From Amycolatopsis tucumanensis (GTDB taxonomy: Bacteria; Actinomycetota; Actinomycetes; Mycobacteriales; Pseudonocardiaceae), in NCBI RefSeq assembly GCF_021654135.1, contig NZ_JAKGSD010000013.1:1-64000 (forward strand): a stretch of DNA of 64,000 nt, written 5' to 3'. A program made the translations under genes and the position numbers. Within the stretch, counting starts at the first letter, position 1. Every line of letters starts with the position of its first letter. Positions 1 to 8,288 of the stretch are shown here, in pieces. Under the pieces are notes generated by a model. That model was given only the letters and a program-made list of their open reading frames with translations. It was not told where the DNA came from and did not search any database.

Positions 1-218
1 GGGCCACCTCGTGCCCGCCGCCGCGGCACAACTTCACCGAGCTGCCCCGGATCCGGTCCGAGCGCCCGGCGTTCGAGCTGCACTATCCGCACATGGTCGA
101 ACGGCTGCACACCGAGGGTGAGATCACTTTCACCGGCCGGGCGAAGGCGCCATCACAAGCCCTCACCGACGCGGTCATCCCGGGCGACCACGACAAGGAC
201 AACGCCTCCGAACACTAA
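1..218 (+). CDS. ctaD: Cytochrome c oxidase subunit I, C-terminal end (5' truncated by window edge)
   Basis: Only the last 71 codons are present; the frame opens at base 3 and ends with TAA at 216-218. The peptide contains [20 protein letters not shown] and [11 protein letters not shown], which match the conserved tail of actinobacterial aa3-type cytochrome c oxidase subunit I, the catalytic haem-copper subunit of the terminal oxidase in the plasma membrane. The heme and copper ligands lie upstream of the window and cannot be checked. The final 35 or so residues, ending DNASEH, are a hydrophilic cytoplasmic tail. This housekeeping gene marks the left edge as chromosomal. Identification rests on recall of the family tail, not on a search. 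Confidence 0.85.
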   Translation, partial: ATSCPPPRHNFTELPRIRSERPAFELHYPHMVERLHTEGEITFTGRAKAPSQALTDAVIPGDHDKDNASEH

Positions 219-302
219 CGGGCACGCCCAGAGTCTGAGCCAGTTCCCTGTCCACGAGCAGCAACCGCCGCCTTCCCGAACCATCACCAAGCGAGTCGAG
301 CA

Positions 303-475
303 CTAACTCGGCCCAGGTCGACGCCGCCCGATAGTGTTGCAGCCAATGCCGAGGAAGGCTTCCCGGTTTTCGTCGCGGACTTCACAGCCGTTGCGGACGC
401 GGCGGAAACCGCGAAGCAGGGCGATCTGCTCAACCACTCAGCGCTGGGCACCAATCCGGGAGCCGTGCTGCCGCG
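303..475 (-). pseudogene. IS5-family transposase C-terminal remnant
   Basis: Read on the minus strand, this stretch gives HGSRIGAQR, then an in-frame TGA where tryptophan is expected, then VVEQIALLRGFRRVRNGCEV, REAFLGIGC and NTIGRRR, ending at TAG (303-305). This follows the C-terminal block of IS5-type DDE transposases (RWVVERTFAWL-x-FRRLRxRxExR-x-EAFLxLGC), including the catalytic-region glutamate of WVVE. The N-terminal two thirds of a transposase are absent and no terminal inverted repeats were found, so this is a dead fragment. It sits just downstream of ctaD and suggests an old insertion at this junction. Confidence 0.6.
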
Positions 476-897
476 TCGAGCGAACTGCAACTCGATATCC
501 CTCGCGCACACAAGGTCGCGTTGCTTGCCGAAGTCACAGGCCCGATCGCCGCAGCCGGCCAGGTCGCACTGGTTCTCGGCGATCCTGACCTGCGCGATCA
601 GGGCCAGGGTGATGCCGCTGAACATCGCGATCGACAACGCGCCCATCGCCGTCATCGTGCGCGCGGCGTTGAGGCCCTTCGGCTTGCGGAAGGCCGCTCG
701 TCGCCTGGTAGGTGCCGGCCAGCTGGGCGCGGTCCGGGCCAGTCGGCAGGCGCAAGGCGTCGCCCAGGCCGCGGCGCATCAGCACACACCGGGCGAGAGC
801 GTCAGCGCGGTCGCCCAGCTCGGCGCGCTGCTCGCCTCGGCCACCCTCGGCCTGTCCCCCGAGCAGCACAAGCGGCTGACCGCGGCATCCGACCCGG
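476..897. other. Decayed intergenic stretch with coding-like segments
   Basis: No intact gene is supported. On the plus strand, 700-905 has strongly G/C-biased third positions and reads as a C-terminal piece including SAVAQLGALLASATLGLSPE, ending at TGA 903-905. I do not recognise its family, and it has no start with a ribosome site. A minus-strand reading starting at 655 has a hydrophobic N-terminus but changes character after 50 residues. The best explanation is fragments of genes broken by the neighbouring insertion. Confidence 0.35.
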
Positions 898-2100
898 TCA
901 GCTGACCAGCCCGAGCCGGTCGGCCAGGTGGAGCGCGAGTTCGAGTCGCAGGCGGTGCTCCCCGGGCGCCTGACCGAGCAGGGCGGCCGCCTGGTCCACC
1001 CGGTACCGCGCGGTGTTGTGGTGCACGCCGAGCCGCGCGGCCGCCGCCCGGAAGTTGCCGCCGGCGTCGAAGAACACCGCGAGCGTGGTGCGCAGGCGGC
1101 GGGCGTCCTCGGTGCCGGCGGCCAGCGGCCCCAGCGTCTCGGTCACGAACGTGCGGCAGACGCCGGGATCGGTGCTGCACAGCGCCGCCACGTCGAGGTC
1201 CGCGAAGTGGGTGACGGTGCCCGCCGGACGGCCCGCGAGCTGCGCGACCCGCAGCGCTTCGCGGGCCTGCCGGTGGCTGCGCCGGAACCCCTCCGGCCCC
1301 GCCGCGGGCCACCCCTGCCCGGCCAGCACCGGCGCGCCCGCGGACGGCAGCCGGGCGGCGTCGCGCGTCGGCACCCAGCACCACGTGGTGTCCACATCCA
1401 CCCGCACCACCAGCGGCGCCGCGGCGGTCAGTGAGGCGGCCAGCGTCCGTGCGGTCGATTCCAGCGGCGGGCGCTTGCCCTCCCGCGGGTTCTTCAGGAC
1501 CAGCGCGACGTGGTTGCCGGTGAGGTCGTACCCCAGCCGCAGCCGGACCTCCGCGACGTCGGTCTCCCCCGCGAGGACGCGGCGCACGAACTCGGCGCGT
1601 TCCAGCGAACCCTCCCTGGCCAGCCGCTCGGCCTCGTCGCGGTACTCGGCGCTGAGCCGGTCGCTGACCAGTTCCAGCCAGGACAACAGGAACGTCGTGC
1701 CCTGGTTGACGACGGGCACCGCCAGCGCCGCGTCGGGACAGTGCTCCTCGACCGCCCGTCCCCACCGCGTGCACCAGTGGGTGATGCCGAGCCGGTAGCC
1801 GCGCATCACCGCGTCGTGGCTGAGCCCGTGCTGCACCATCGAGCGCGTCGAGCGCATCACCTCGGGCGAGGTGGTCACGTCCTTCGGCTGGTCACCGCGG
1901 ACGAGGGCGTGCAGCAGCGCCTCGCTGTTGGCGAAGGCGGTCGCTCGGGCCAGGTCCAGCGCGTCGCGCTCGGCCAGCTCGGGCATGCCCGCCGCGATGT
2001 GAGCGACCGTGCCGTCGGCGATCGCGGTCAGGTCGGGCAGCATCGCCGCCGCCACATGCCTGGTGGCCGCGCGGATCGCGTCGTCGGTCGCCGCGGACAT
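898..2100 (-). CDS. PucR/CdaR-family transcriptional regulator
   Basis: A 400-residue protein with an N-terminal sensor-like region (RsbT co-antagonist or GGDEF-like fold, about residues 10-300) and a C-terminal PucR-type helix-turn-helix. The tail reads LAVFFDAGGNFRAAAARLGV followed by HHNTARYRVDQAAALLG, which is the typical HTH_30 signature (N-x-x-x-x-A-x-x-L-x-x-H-x-x-T-x-x-Y-R). In actinomycetes such proteins are cytoplasmic DNA-binding regulators of nearby catabolic genes. The divergent gene starting at 2218 is an SDR oxidoreductase, a likely target; the 117-base gap between the starts would hold both promoters. Start ATG at 2100. Confidence 0.85.
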   Translation of the reverse strand: MSAATDDAIRAATRHVAAAMLPDLTAIADGTVAHIAAGMPELAERDALDLARATAFANSEALLHALVRGDQPKDVTTSPEVMRSTRSMVQHGLSHDAVMRGYRLGITHWCTRWGRAVEEHCPDAALAVPVVNQGTTFLLSWLELVSDRLSAEYRDEAERLAREGSLERAEFVRRVLAGETDVAEVRLRLGYDLTGNHVALVLKNPREGKRPPLESTARTLAASLTAAAPLVVRVDVDTTWCWVPTRDAARLPSAGAPVLAGQGWPAAGPEGFRRSHRQAREALRVAQLAGRPAGTVTHFADLDVAALCSTDPGVCRTFVTETLGPLAAGTEDARRLRTTLAVFFDAGGNFRAAAARLGVHHNTARYRVDQAAALLGQAPGEHRLRLELALHLADRLGLVS

Positions 2101-2217
2101 GGCCTCAGCGTATCCGCCAGATGGTCAACCGGGCGCCCCGCGGTTGACCGGTTGACCGAAGACACCGCGCGGCGTCGCGGTCACGCTGACGGTCACCCCG
2201 ATCCGTGGAGGACACCC

Positions 2218-3339
2218 ATGAAGCGAGCCGAAGGCAAAGTCGCCTTCATCACCGGAGCCGCCCGCGGCCAGGGACGCGCGCACGCGCTGCGCCTGGCCGG
2301 GGAGGGCGCGGACATCATCGCCGTCCACCTGTGTGAGAGCGTCGGCACCACGCCCTACGACGGGGCGACCGACGCGGACCTGGCCGAAACCGCCAAGCGC
2401 GTCGAGGAACTCGGCGGGCGGGTGCTGGCGCGGCAGGCCGACGTCCGGGATCTCGCCGCCCTGGAACGGGTCGTCGAGGAAGGGCTGTCCCGCTTCGGCG
2501 GCATCGACGTCGTCTGCGCCAACGCCGGCATCGCGAGCTTCGGGTCCGCGCTGGAGCTCAGCGAACAGCAGTGGCAGGACATCCTCGACATCAACCTCAC
2601 CGGCGTGTGGAAGACGGTCCGGGCAACGGCACCGTCCATGGTGGAACGCGGCCGCGGCGGCTCGATCATCCTGACCAGCTCGATCGCCGGCCTGATCGGC
2701 TTCCTCAACCTGGCCCACTACACCGCCGCCAAACACGGCGTCACCGGGCTGATGCGGGTGCTCGCGATCGAGCTGGCGCCGCACCGCATCCGCTTCAACT
2801 CCATCCACCCGGCCACTGTGGACACCCCGATGGTGGCGAACGAGGCGTCCTGGAAGCTGTTCCTCGGCGGCATCGACGGCGCGACCCGGGAGCAGGCCGC
2901 CGTCGGCATGAAGACGCTCAACGCGCTGCCGATCCCATGGCTCGATATGGCGGACATCAGCAACGCCGTCCTCTACCTGGCCTCCGACGAGTCCCGCCAC
3001 GTCACCGGCACCACCATGGTAGGACGAGGCGCTGTAAGCCACGGGGCGACGGCTGTGAACGCTCGCCGTGCCTACACGTCCTCAGCGACCCCGTCGAGCG
3101 GGGTGATTCTGGGCGAGCGGAACTCGCTTTCCGCCAGCCTCTGTGCAAGGCGCATGTTGGCCTCGGCGCGCGCTGGGCTTCGCCGACCCAAGCCACAGGG
3201 TGCGGAAACGGCGACGACCGGCCGGGCGAGTGCCCGCTCAACGAGACGTAGCGCGACCGAAGCTCGCGACGGGTGCTGTTCGTCGATCAGGCCCACGATG
3301 AGTGGCACGTCCTTGTCCAGTTCGCGAAGCGGTTCGTAG
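2218..3339 (+). CDS. Mycofactocin-type SDR oxidoreductase with disrupted C-terminus
   Basis: A classical short-chain dehydrogenase/reductase. The N-terminal nucleotide site is TGAARGQGRAHALRLA (about residues 10-25), followed by NAGIASFG, catalytic serine in ILTSSIAG and the YxxxK pair in HYTAAKHG. The spaced N-terminal insert CESVGTTPYDGATDADL resembles mycofactocin-dependent SDRs. ATG at 2218 is preceded by GTGGAGGA. Normal family members end soon after VTGTTMVVDAG. Here the frame after VTGTTMV (about 3018) reads GRGAVSHG and continues another 100 residues to 3339, lying antisense over the neighbouring gene. Adding two bases after GTA near 3021 would restore VVDEAL and a stop at 3033-3035, so a small deletion is likely. 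The true protein is about 270 residues; activity may be impaired. Confidence 0.8.
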   Translation: MKRAEGKVAFITGAARGQGRAHALRLAGEGADIIAVHLCESVGTTPYDGATDADLAETAKRVEELGGRVLARQADVRDLAALERVVEEGLSRFGGIDVVCANAGIASFGSALELSEQQWQDILDINLTGVWKTVRATAPSMVERGRGGSIILTSSIAGLIGFLNLAHYTAAKHGVTGLMRVLAIELAPHRIRFNSIHPATVDTPMVANEASWKLFLGGIDGATREQAAVGMKTLNALPIPWLDMADISNAVLYLASDESRHVTGTTMVGRGAVSHGATAVNARRAYTSSATPSSGVILGERNSLSASLCARRMLASARAGLRRPKPQGAETATTGRASARSTRRSATEARDGCCSSIRPTMSGTSLSSSRSGS

Positions 3340-4241
3340 AAACCTGGATCTAACGGCGGCGGGCTGGCGCCGTCTGCCAGCGCCGCGTGGAACGGTGGAA
3401 TGGCGATGGCGCGTCCGGCCGCCCGAAGAGTGCTCGACAGCCGGTTGACGAAGGTGACCATCGGGACGAGGCTGCCCGGATCGGCGATGGGCTCGTTGTT
3501 CAGGTCGCCGTGGCACCAGATGTGGAAGGTCAAGGCCGCGTCGGCTGGGATCGCCGCCAGCAACCGGGTGGTGGCGCGCACGAGGTAGCGCGTGACGAGT
3601 GGCCGGAACCCCCTTGGCGATCGGTCATAGGCGACGCAGACGGCCGGTGACTCGATCTGGAACGCGACTTCATGCCCCCAGCAGCGGTGGATCTGCTGGA
3701 TCTCCTCGGCGACCGCCGCCGCGAAGAGCGGCAGGTGGGTGAGCGCCGCGCGAAAGGCTGCCAAGGATGCTCGAGCAGGTAACAGGCCCATCGCAGCGGC
3801 CGGGACGCCGAAGACGAACATCGCCAGGTCCAACGGAGCCGGAATGCTGACCTGGTGCGGTGGCAGCGCGCGTCCGCACTCCTGGGCGAGCCTGCGCCGA
3901 GCAGCCATCGCCTCCTCGACCTCAGCGAGGCGACCGAGCGCGAGGTCACGAGCATCCAGCCCCTGTCCCGGGACTGCGCGATACGCGATGGGCTCGTCGT
4001 ACCGCGCGAATTCTCCGCGCAGGACCTGCTGCAATCCCGGCACCGTATTGAGTCTGCGCAGATAGCTGACGATCCAGTTCGGATCGCGGTCGGCCGGCAG
4101 AGCGGTGAGGAGAGCCAGGTCGGCGTGGTCGAGTTGCCAGCGCATCGCCGCATACGGATCGGGTGCGACCTCGAGCGGCAGGCTGCCGACCAGGTGGATT
4201 CGCCGGGAAACGGCTTGCGTCGCGGTGGTGGATGGTGACAC
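3072..4241 (-). CDS. MetE-like (cobalamin-independent methionine synthase C-terminal-type) protein
   Basis: A 389-residue stand-alone protein resembling the C-terminal catalytic barrel of cobalamin-independent methionine synthase and related UROD/MetE-like enzymes, which use zinc to activate a thiol for methyl transfer. Visible landmarks are HLVGSLPLE at the N-terminus, the putative zinc motif HIWCHGDLNNEPI in the middle and APCGLGRRSPARAEANMRLA near the end, where the cysteine would be the last ligand. The His-to-Cys spacing (HxxC) differs from the usual HxC. Start GTG (4239-4241) is preceded by GGGGGAG. The substrate cannot be told from sequence. Confidence 0.6.
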   Translation of the reverse strand: MSPSTTATQAVSRRIHLVGSLPLEVAPDPYAAMRWQLDHADLALLTALPADRDPNWIVSYLRRLNTVPGLQQVLRGEFARYDEPIAYRAVPGQGLDARDLALGRLAEVEEAMAARRRLAQECGRALPPHQVSIPAPLDLAMFVFGVPAAAMGLLPARASLAAFRAALTHLPLFAAAVAEEIQQIHRCWGHEVAFQIESPAVCVAYDRSPRGFRPLVTRYLVRATTRLLAAIPADAALTFHIWCHGDLNNEPIADPGSLVPMVTFVNRLSSTLRAAGRAIAIPPFHAALADGASPPPLDPGFYEPLRELDKDVPLIVGLIDEQHPSRASVALRLVERALARPVVAVSAPCGLGRRSPARAEANMRLAQRLAESEFRSPRITPLDGVAEDV

Positions 4242-4341
4242 GGGCGCTCCCCCTGTCGTATCTCGGGCTGGGGCCGGTGCGCGGGGAGCTGGCGCACCGG
4301 GATCTGCGGGACCGCGATGAGGGAAGCGGTCCGGGTGGTGG

Positions 4342-4719
4342 TCAGGCCGGGCAGGGGCCGGGGCCGAGACCGGTGTTGCCGACGTAGTCGGCGCGCATGT
4401 AGCCCGTCGGGCCGCCCCAGATTTGCAGGTACCACCAGCCGGGGTGCTGTCCCGGGGTGGCCCAGCAGAGCAGGCTGACCTGCTGACCGCAGTTGTAGGT
4501 GCCGAGGATCCGGTACCCGGTGCCCGGTCCGCTGCGCAGGTTCACCCGGTCCCCGGCGACGTAGGCCGGTCCGGGCCGGGCTGCGCAGGCAGCGATGCGG
4601 GTGGTGTCACTGCTGGTGTGATCCGGCGCAGCGGCTGTGGCGGTGGCGGCGCCGCCCAGTACTGCCGAGGTGGCCAGAAGCGTTGCCACAGCGGCTTTTC
4701 TGGTTCGTGTCAAAGTCAC
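4342..4719 (-). CDS. Secreted SH3-domain protein
   Basis: A 125-residue exported protein. The N-terminus RTRKAAVATLLATSAVLGGA is a signal peptide with probable cleavage after an Ala-rich stretch. The mature part has a bacterial SH3 fold signature: AGDRVNLRSGPGTGYRILG, then GQQVSLLCW and WYLQIWGGPTGYMRADYV. Such domains bind cell-wall peptides. Cysteine pairs suggest disulphides outside the cell. GTG at 4717-4719 is chosen over the upstream ATG because GGAGG lies seven bases before it and the signal peptide then begins properly. It follows the hydrolase gene in the same direction. Confidence 0.75.
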   Translation of the reverse strand: MTLTRTRKAAVATLLATSAVLGGAATATAAAPDHTSSDTTRIAACAARPGPAYVAGDRVNLRSGPGTGYRILGTYNCGQQVSLLCWATPGQHPGWWYLQIWGGPTGYMRADYVGNTGLGPGPCPA

Positions 4720-4825
4720 GTTTCCTCCAATGTAGAGAATCAAGGTGTGCAAAGGTGCTTGCTGACTTTTCCTTGCGGTTGCTCCTTTCGTCGTCCGATC
4801 ACGGCCCGGTCAGGCCGGGGTCTTC

Positions 4826-5860
4826 TCAGTGGCGGTTGAGCCAGTCGAGGATGTTCTGCGCCGTGTCGGGTGCGGTGGTGGACAACGTCAGGTCGTGCCC
4901 GGTGTCCGGGATGATCGCGCCGTCGACGGTGGCTTCCGGGCCGTAGAACGGCTTCTCGTGGTCGGCGAGCTCGTTTCCGCTGCTGCAGGGCGCACCCATC
5001 GGCGGCACTGCGCCGCACATGAGCTGGTCGTCGCCACCGTTGACGACGTAGACGGGGCCGTTGTAGCCGCGCGACGAGGTCAGGGCCAGTTCCTTGAGGT
5101 AGGTGGCCAGGTCGCCGAGGGTGTAGAGGTCGCGTAGCTCGTTGTCGCGGTCGATCACGGCGGGATCGGAGGTTCGGGCGGCGTAGAAGATGGCTTTTCG
5201 CCCCCGTTGGGTGGTGATGTAGCCGGCGTCGAGGCCGAGCGGGGCGAACTTGGGGTCGAGCATGGCGGGTTGCGGGTGCAGGAAGACCTGCGTGGCGATG
5301 GTGAACAGGTTCGGGGTGTGCGTGACGCCGGTGGTGACCAGGGCGTCGACGTCACGGGGATGGGTGCCGGCGAGGGCGTAGGCGATGATGCTGCCGTAGG
5401 AGTGCCCGACCAGGGCGACCTTGGTGAAGATCGGGCCGAGCGCACCGGTGCGCAGGGCCTGCACCGTCTGGTGCACCGTGGCGATCTGGTTCGGCAGGGT
5501 GACCTGTGTGGATGGTGGATGGGTGGATCGTCCGGTTCCGAGCTTGTCCAGCGCCAGGGTCGCGAGTCCAGCCTCGTTGGCGCGGCGGGTGAAGGAGTAG
5601 ATGTCGGGCCGGTAAGGGAAATCCCAGTACTGGCGGTCGTAGGTGATGCCCGGGACGAGAACCGCGACACGGTCGGCGCCCTCCGGGACGCACAGGGTTC
5701 CGGCGAGCCGTGCGGGAGAGCCGTCGGTGAGTGAGACCGGCAGGGCGACCTCTCGGCAGGGGGAGGCCGGGGCAGGTGAGGCGTGGGCGGGCGCGGCGAG
5801 TGTGGCGAGCGCCAGCGCGCAGGCCGCGGCAGCTCGGCATAGGCGGGTGAACGTGGGCAT
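4826..5860 (-). CDS. Secreted alpha/beta hydrolase
   Basis: A 344-residue exported hydrolase. MPTFTRLCRAAAACALALAT begins a clear signal peptide ending near APAHA. The alpha/beta-hydrolase fold is seen in VAVLVPGITYDRQYWDF (oxyanion region), the nucleophile elbow VALVGHSYGSIIAYALAG (GxSxG), an acidic residue near VVNGGDDQLMC, and the C-terminal histidine in IIPDTGHDLTLS. Four cysteines in the last third probably form disulphides. ATG at 5858-5860 has GGGAGG six bases upstream; the longer reading frame adds a hydrophilic leader without support. The substrate is unknown; esters or lipids are common for this family. Confidence 0.8.
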   Translation of the reverse strand: MPTFTRLCRAAAACALALATLAAPAHASPAPASPCREVALPVSLTDGSPARLAGTLCVPEGADRVAVLVPGITYDRQYWDFPYRPDIYSFTRRANEAGLATLALDKLGTGRSTHPPSTQVTLPNQIATVHQTVQALRTGALGPIFTKVALVGHSYGSIIAYALAGTHPRDVDALVTTGVTHTPNLFTIATQVFLHPQPAMLDPKFAPLGLDAGYITTQRGRKAIFYAARTSDPAVIDRDNELRDLYTLGDLATYLKELALTSSRGYNGPVYVVNGGDDQLMCGAVPPMGAPCSSGNELADHEKPFYGPEATVDGAIIPDTGHDLTLSTTAPDTAQNILDWLNRH

Positions 5861-6167
5861 GCAGCCTCCCAGGAAGCGGGTGTGGACGGCGCGTGGGGAG
5901 GCACACGCACGCGAGAGAGCGCCAAAAGCGGTTGAGCGGAGCGATTTGCTCGATGGTTCAGTTGTGACCAGCGCGACCTCGAGATCACGCGGTGGAACGG
6001 CGGTCACCGTGGAGTGGCACGTCCTGCGCGTGCCACGCGCCCGCTGGGGTCACCGGGCCGCGGCGACACCAAAGCCGCCCACCGGCGGAGATCTCCTAGC
6101 CTGAGCGGTCGCGCTGGTCACGGGACATGGCGGCATCACCTCCTCTCCACAGGGCATCGGGCCGGGG
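5861..6167. other. Intergenic region at the left boundary of the conjugation cluster
   Basis: No gene seen. This gap separates the chromosome-like genes from the conjugation operon, so an attachment site could lie here, but no tRNA end or direct repeat is visible. The only clear structure is the hairpin at 6014-6036. Confidence 0.4.
6014..6036 (-). terminator. Hairpin downstream of the conjugation operon
   Basis: GTGGCACG (6014-6021) and CGTGCCAC (6029-6036) are perfect 8-base arms around a 7-base loop. It lies 130 bases past the stop of the last leftward conjugation gene and lacks a T-run on either side, so terminator function is an inference. Confidence 0.35.
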
Positions 6168-7055
6168 TCAGTCGCGCCGGCCGGCTGGGCAGAACGCGGT
6201 GTGCACGGTGGTGGCGACCAACAGCAGCGAGTTGGGTTCCCGTCGCCGGTTGCCGAGGCTGCTCAAAAGGCTCCTGGTCCGGCTGGGATCGTCGGCGTGG
6301 TCGGCAAGCAACCACACCTGCTCCGGGAGGTGGTCACAGCGGCGGAGGGCATAGATCTCGCCGGTGCGCGGGAGATAGTTGAGCTGCCAAGGGCCGGTGA
6401 GCGCGGGAGGCTCCAGCTCCGGTAGCGGTTCGTCGTCGTCGCGGCGCCATCCGTCTCCGAAGTACTCGGCGTCGGCGATGGTGCCGCCCCATACCGCTCT
6501 GGTGGCCCGGCGCGGGTCGGCGGCCAGGAACTCCTCCTCACTGTTGAAGGTGGTGACCCAGGCCGGTTGTGTGGTCGGTCGTCGCCAGCCACGGGCTGCG
6601 TCGCCCAGCAATCCCTCGTCGTGGTCGAGGTCGAGGACCAGGCGCCGCACCGCGTCGATCAACCCCGAGGTGCGGTGCAGCTCGTCGCTGGTGTGCTCGG
6701 CCTCGGCAAGCAGGCGCCGGAACTCTGCCTTCGCATCAGCGAGCTGGTGCCGGACCTTGCGGCGCCCGCGCCACCGGTGTTCGATCCACTGCCGGGCGAG
6801 GTCGGAGACGCGATCTCCACACGTGCTGATCTCGCTGGTCAGCCGGCGGGCGCAAGCGCGTAACGAGTTGGCGCGCCGCCGCAGCAGATCGTCCGCGATG
6901 AGCAGATCCTCGGCAGGATCACGTGGATCGTCGATCGCGGCGGCCAGATGGGTGGCCAGCGCGGCTGGGACGTCGATCCGCCGGTCGCCGCTGCGCAGCA
7001 CCAGCCCGGATTCGGCATGCTGCCAGCTCAATTCCGGTCGATACGCCTTCATCAC
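6168..7055 (-). CDS. Hypothetical protein, last gene of the conjugation operon
   Basis: A 295-residue soluble protein I do not recognise. The middle third (about residues 60-150) is rich in Arg, Glu and Leu heptads and is probably coiled coil. The C-terminal half contains AVWGGTIADAEYFGDGW and a run of acidic residues, then TGPWQLNYLPRTGEIYALRR. It has no signal peptide or membrane segment. It starts 16 bases after the NlpC/P60 gene; GTG ATG in tandem (7055/7052) follows AGGGGGA, so the start may be either. Position suggests a role in or control of transfer, but no function can be assigned. Confidence 0.7.
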   Translation of the reverse strand: MMKAYRPELSWQHAESGLVLRSGDRRIDVPAALATHLAAAIDDPRDPAEDLLIADDLLRRRANSLRACARRLTSEISTCGDRVSDLARQWIEHRWRGRRKVRHQLADAKAEFRRLLAEAEHTSDELHRTSGLIDAVRRLVLDLDHDEGLLGDAARGWRRPTTQPAWVTTFNSEEEFLAADPRRATRAVWGGTIADAEYFGDGWRRDDDEPLPELEPPALTGPWQLNYLPRTGEIYALRRCDHLPEQVWLLADHADDPSRTRSLLSSLGNRRREPNSLLLVATTVHTAFCPAGRRD

Positions 7056-7071
7056 TCCCCCTCTGTCGTGG

Positions 7072-8109
7072 TCAGGTTCCTGGCCGGACGACGCCGATGA
7101 ACTGCCGAGCCCAGTAGGAACCTGGTTTCCAGATGTCGTCGACGACGCTCACCACCCCGCCGCTTTCCGGCGCGTGCACCACGCGTCCGTCACCCAGGTA
7201 GATGCCGACGTGGTGGATCCCGCCGGGTTCGCTGTTGGCCGACAGCAGAACCAGGTCTCCGCGCTCCACGCGCGACGGATCGGTGATCGCAGGCTGGAAG
7301 GCCGTCCAGATGGCTTGGGTTTGGTGCGGCACCGCGACGCCGGCTTGCGCGTAGGCGTAGAGCGCCAATCCCGAGCAGTCGAACCCGGTCACGCCGGAAT
7401 CCACCCCGATCCCCGGCGACGGGCCTTGGGCGGTGCCGCCGCCCCACGCATAGGGCACGCCGAGCTGGCTCAGCGCAGCCGAGACGACCCGCTCGGCGCG
7501 GTCGTTTCCCCGCACCCAGTCGTCGCAGTTCACTCCCGCGAGCGCGCCGAGCACGTGACGGGCATCGTCCTCAAAAGTGGCGTAGCGGTCGGGAAAGGCG
7601 CTGCGCTCCACCGCCTGGGCGGCGTTGCCCGGCGGCATGCCCAGCCAGTTCGGCACCGCGAGCAGCACCGAATAGAACTTGCTCGCGGCGTAGACCGGAT
7701 CGGTGAGCTGCTCGCGACTGCCCCAGCCCTGCGACGGGCGCATCTGGAACAGCCCGACGCTGTCCCGATCGCCGTAGGAGAGGTTGCGCAGCCGGGATTC
7801 GGTCATGGCAGCCATTAGCGCCACCACCAGCGCCTGCTCCGGCACCTGCTGCTGCCGTCCGACCGAGACGATCGTCGCAGCGTTTCCCATCTGCTCCTCG
7901 TCCCACTGCCCCACCCGGCCGGGGCTCGCACCGGCCGGGGCGCAGGTGACGCCCGCGAGTGAGTGGGCGTCGGCGCCGGGCTCGCTCAGCAGGCTCAGCG
8001 CCAGCAGGCACACAGCCGCCAGCGGTAACCCGACGACGACCAGCAGGGCTCGTCGCAGGACACGTCGTCCTGCTGGGCTGGCGGCGAGCTGAGCGACGAG
8101 TGGAGGCAC
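7072..8109 (-). CDS. Conjugation-linked peptidoglycan hydrolase (SLT-like plus NlpC/P60)
   Basis: A 345-residue cell-wall enzyme with one N-terminal membrane or signal segment (LLVVVGLPLAAVCLLALSLL). The first extracellular part resembles a soluble lytic transglycosylase: AAMTESRLRN with the putative catalytic Glu, then DRDSVGLFQMRPSQGWG. The C-terminal NlpC/P60 endopeptidase domain shows the catalytic Cys in GFDCSGLALYAYAQAG and His in GIHHVGIYLGDGRVVHAP. This VirB1-type role is to open peptidoglycan for the secretion channel. GTG at 8107-8109 is chosen because the longer frame overlaps the upstream small gene; the spacing is then two bases, consistent with coupled translation. Confidence 0.85.
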   Translation of the reverse strand: MPPLVAQLAASPAGRRVLRRALLVVVGLPLAAVCLLALSLLSEPGADAHSLAGVTCAPAGASPGRVGQWDEEQMGNAATIVSVGRQQQVPEQALVVALMAAMTESRLRNLSYGDRDSVGLFQMRPSQGWGSREQLTDPVYAASKFYSVLLAVPNWLGMPPGNAAQAVERSAFPDRYATFEDDARHVLGALAGVNCDDWVRGNDRAERVVSAALSQLGVPYAWGGGTAQGPSPGIGVDSGVTGFDCSGLALYAYAQAGVAVPHQTQAIWTAFQPAITDPSRVERGDLVLLSANSEPGGIHHVGIYLGDGRVVHAPESGGVVSVVDDIWKPGSYWARQFIGVVRPGT

Positions 8110-8111
8110 GG

Positions 8112-8288
8112 CTACACCCCCACCTCGGGCCCGTTTCCGGCGGTCTGCTCGCGATACCGAAGCTCCCGCGCTCGTTCCGCCGCCTGCCGGTGCGCCTCCT
8201 GCTCGGCGCTCGCCGAAGCGGCGAGCGATCGGAGGAACATCTCGAGCTGGCGTTGCAGGCGCAGGAGATCCGTATGGTCGCGGCTCAC
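8112..8288 (-). CDS. Small hypothetical protein of the conjugation operon (58 aa)
   Basis: A 58-residue ORF starting MSRDHTDLLRLQRQLEMFLR and ending NGPEVGV, largely helical and charged, probably one short coiled coil. Its GTG (8286-8288) overlaps the TGA of the preceding gene as GTGA, and its TAG (8112-8114) is two bases from the next GTG. This exact fit into the operon, plus coding-type third positions, is the evidence that it is real. No function can be assigned; small helical proteins in this position may bridge cytosolic and membrane components. Confidence 0.65.
   Translation of the reverse strand: MSRDHTDLLRLQRQLEMFLRSLAASASAEQEAHRQAAERARELRYREQTAGNGPEVGV

Noticed and set aside
1510-2217. 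N-terminal extension of the SDR frame
   Set aside because: It is antisense to the PucR-type gene; the ATG at 2218 has a good ribosome site and starts at the normal SDR N-terminus.
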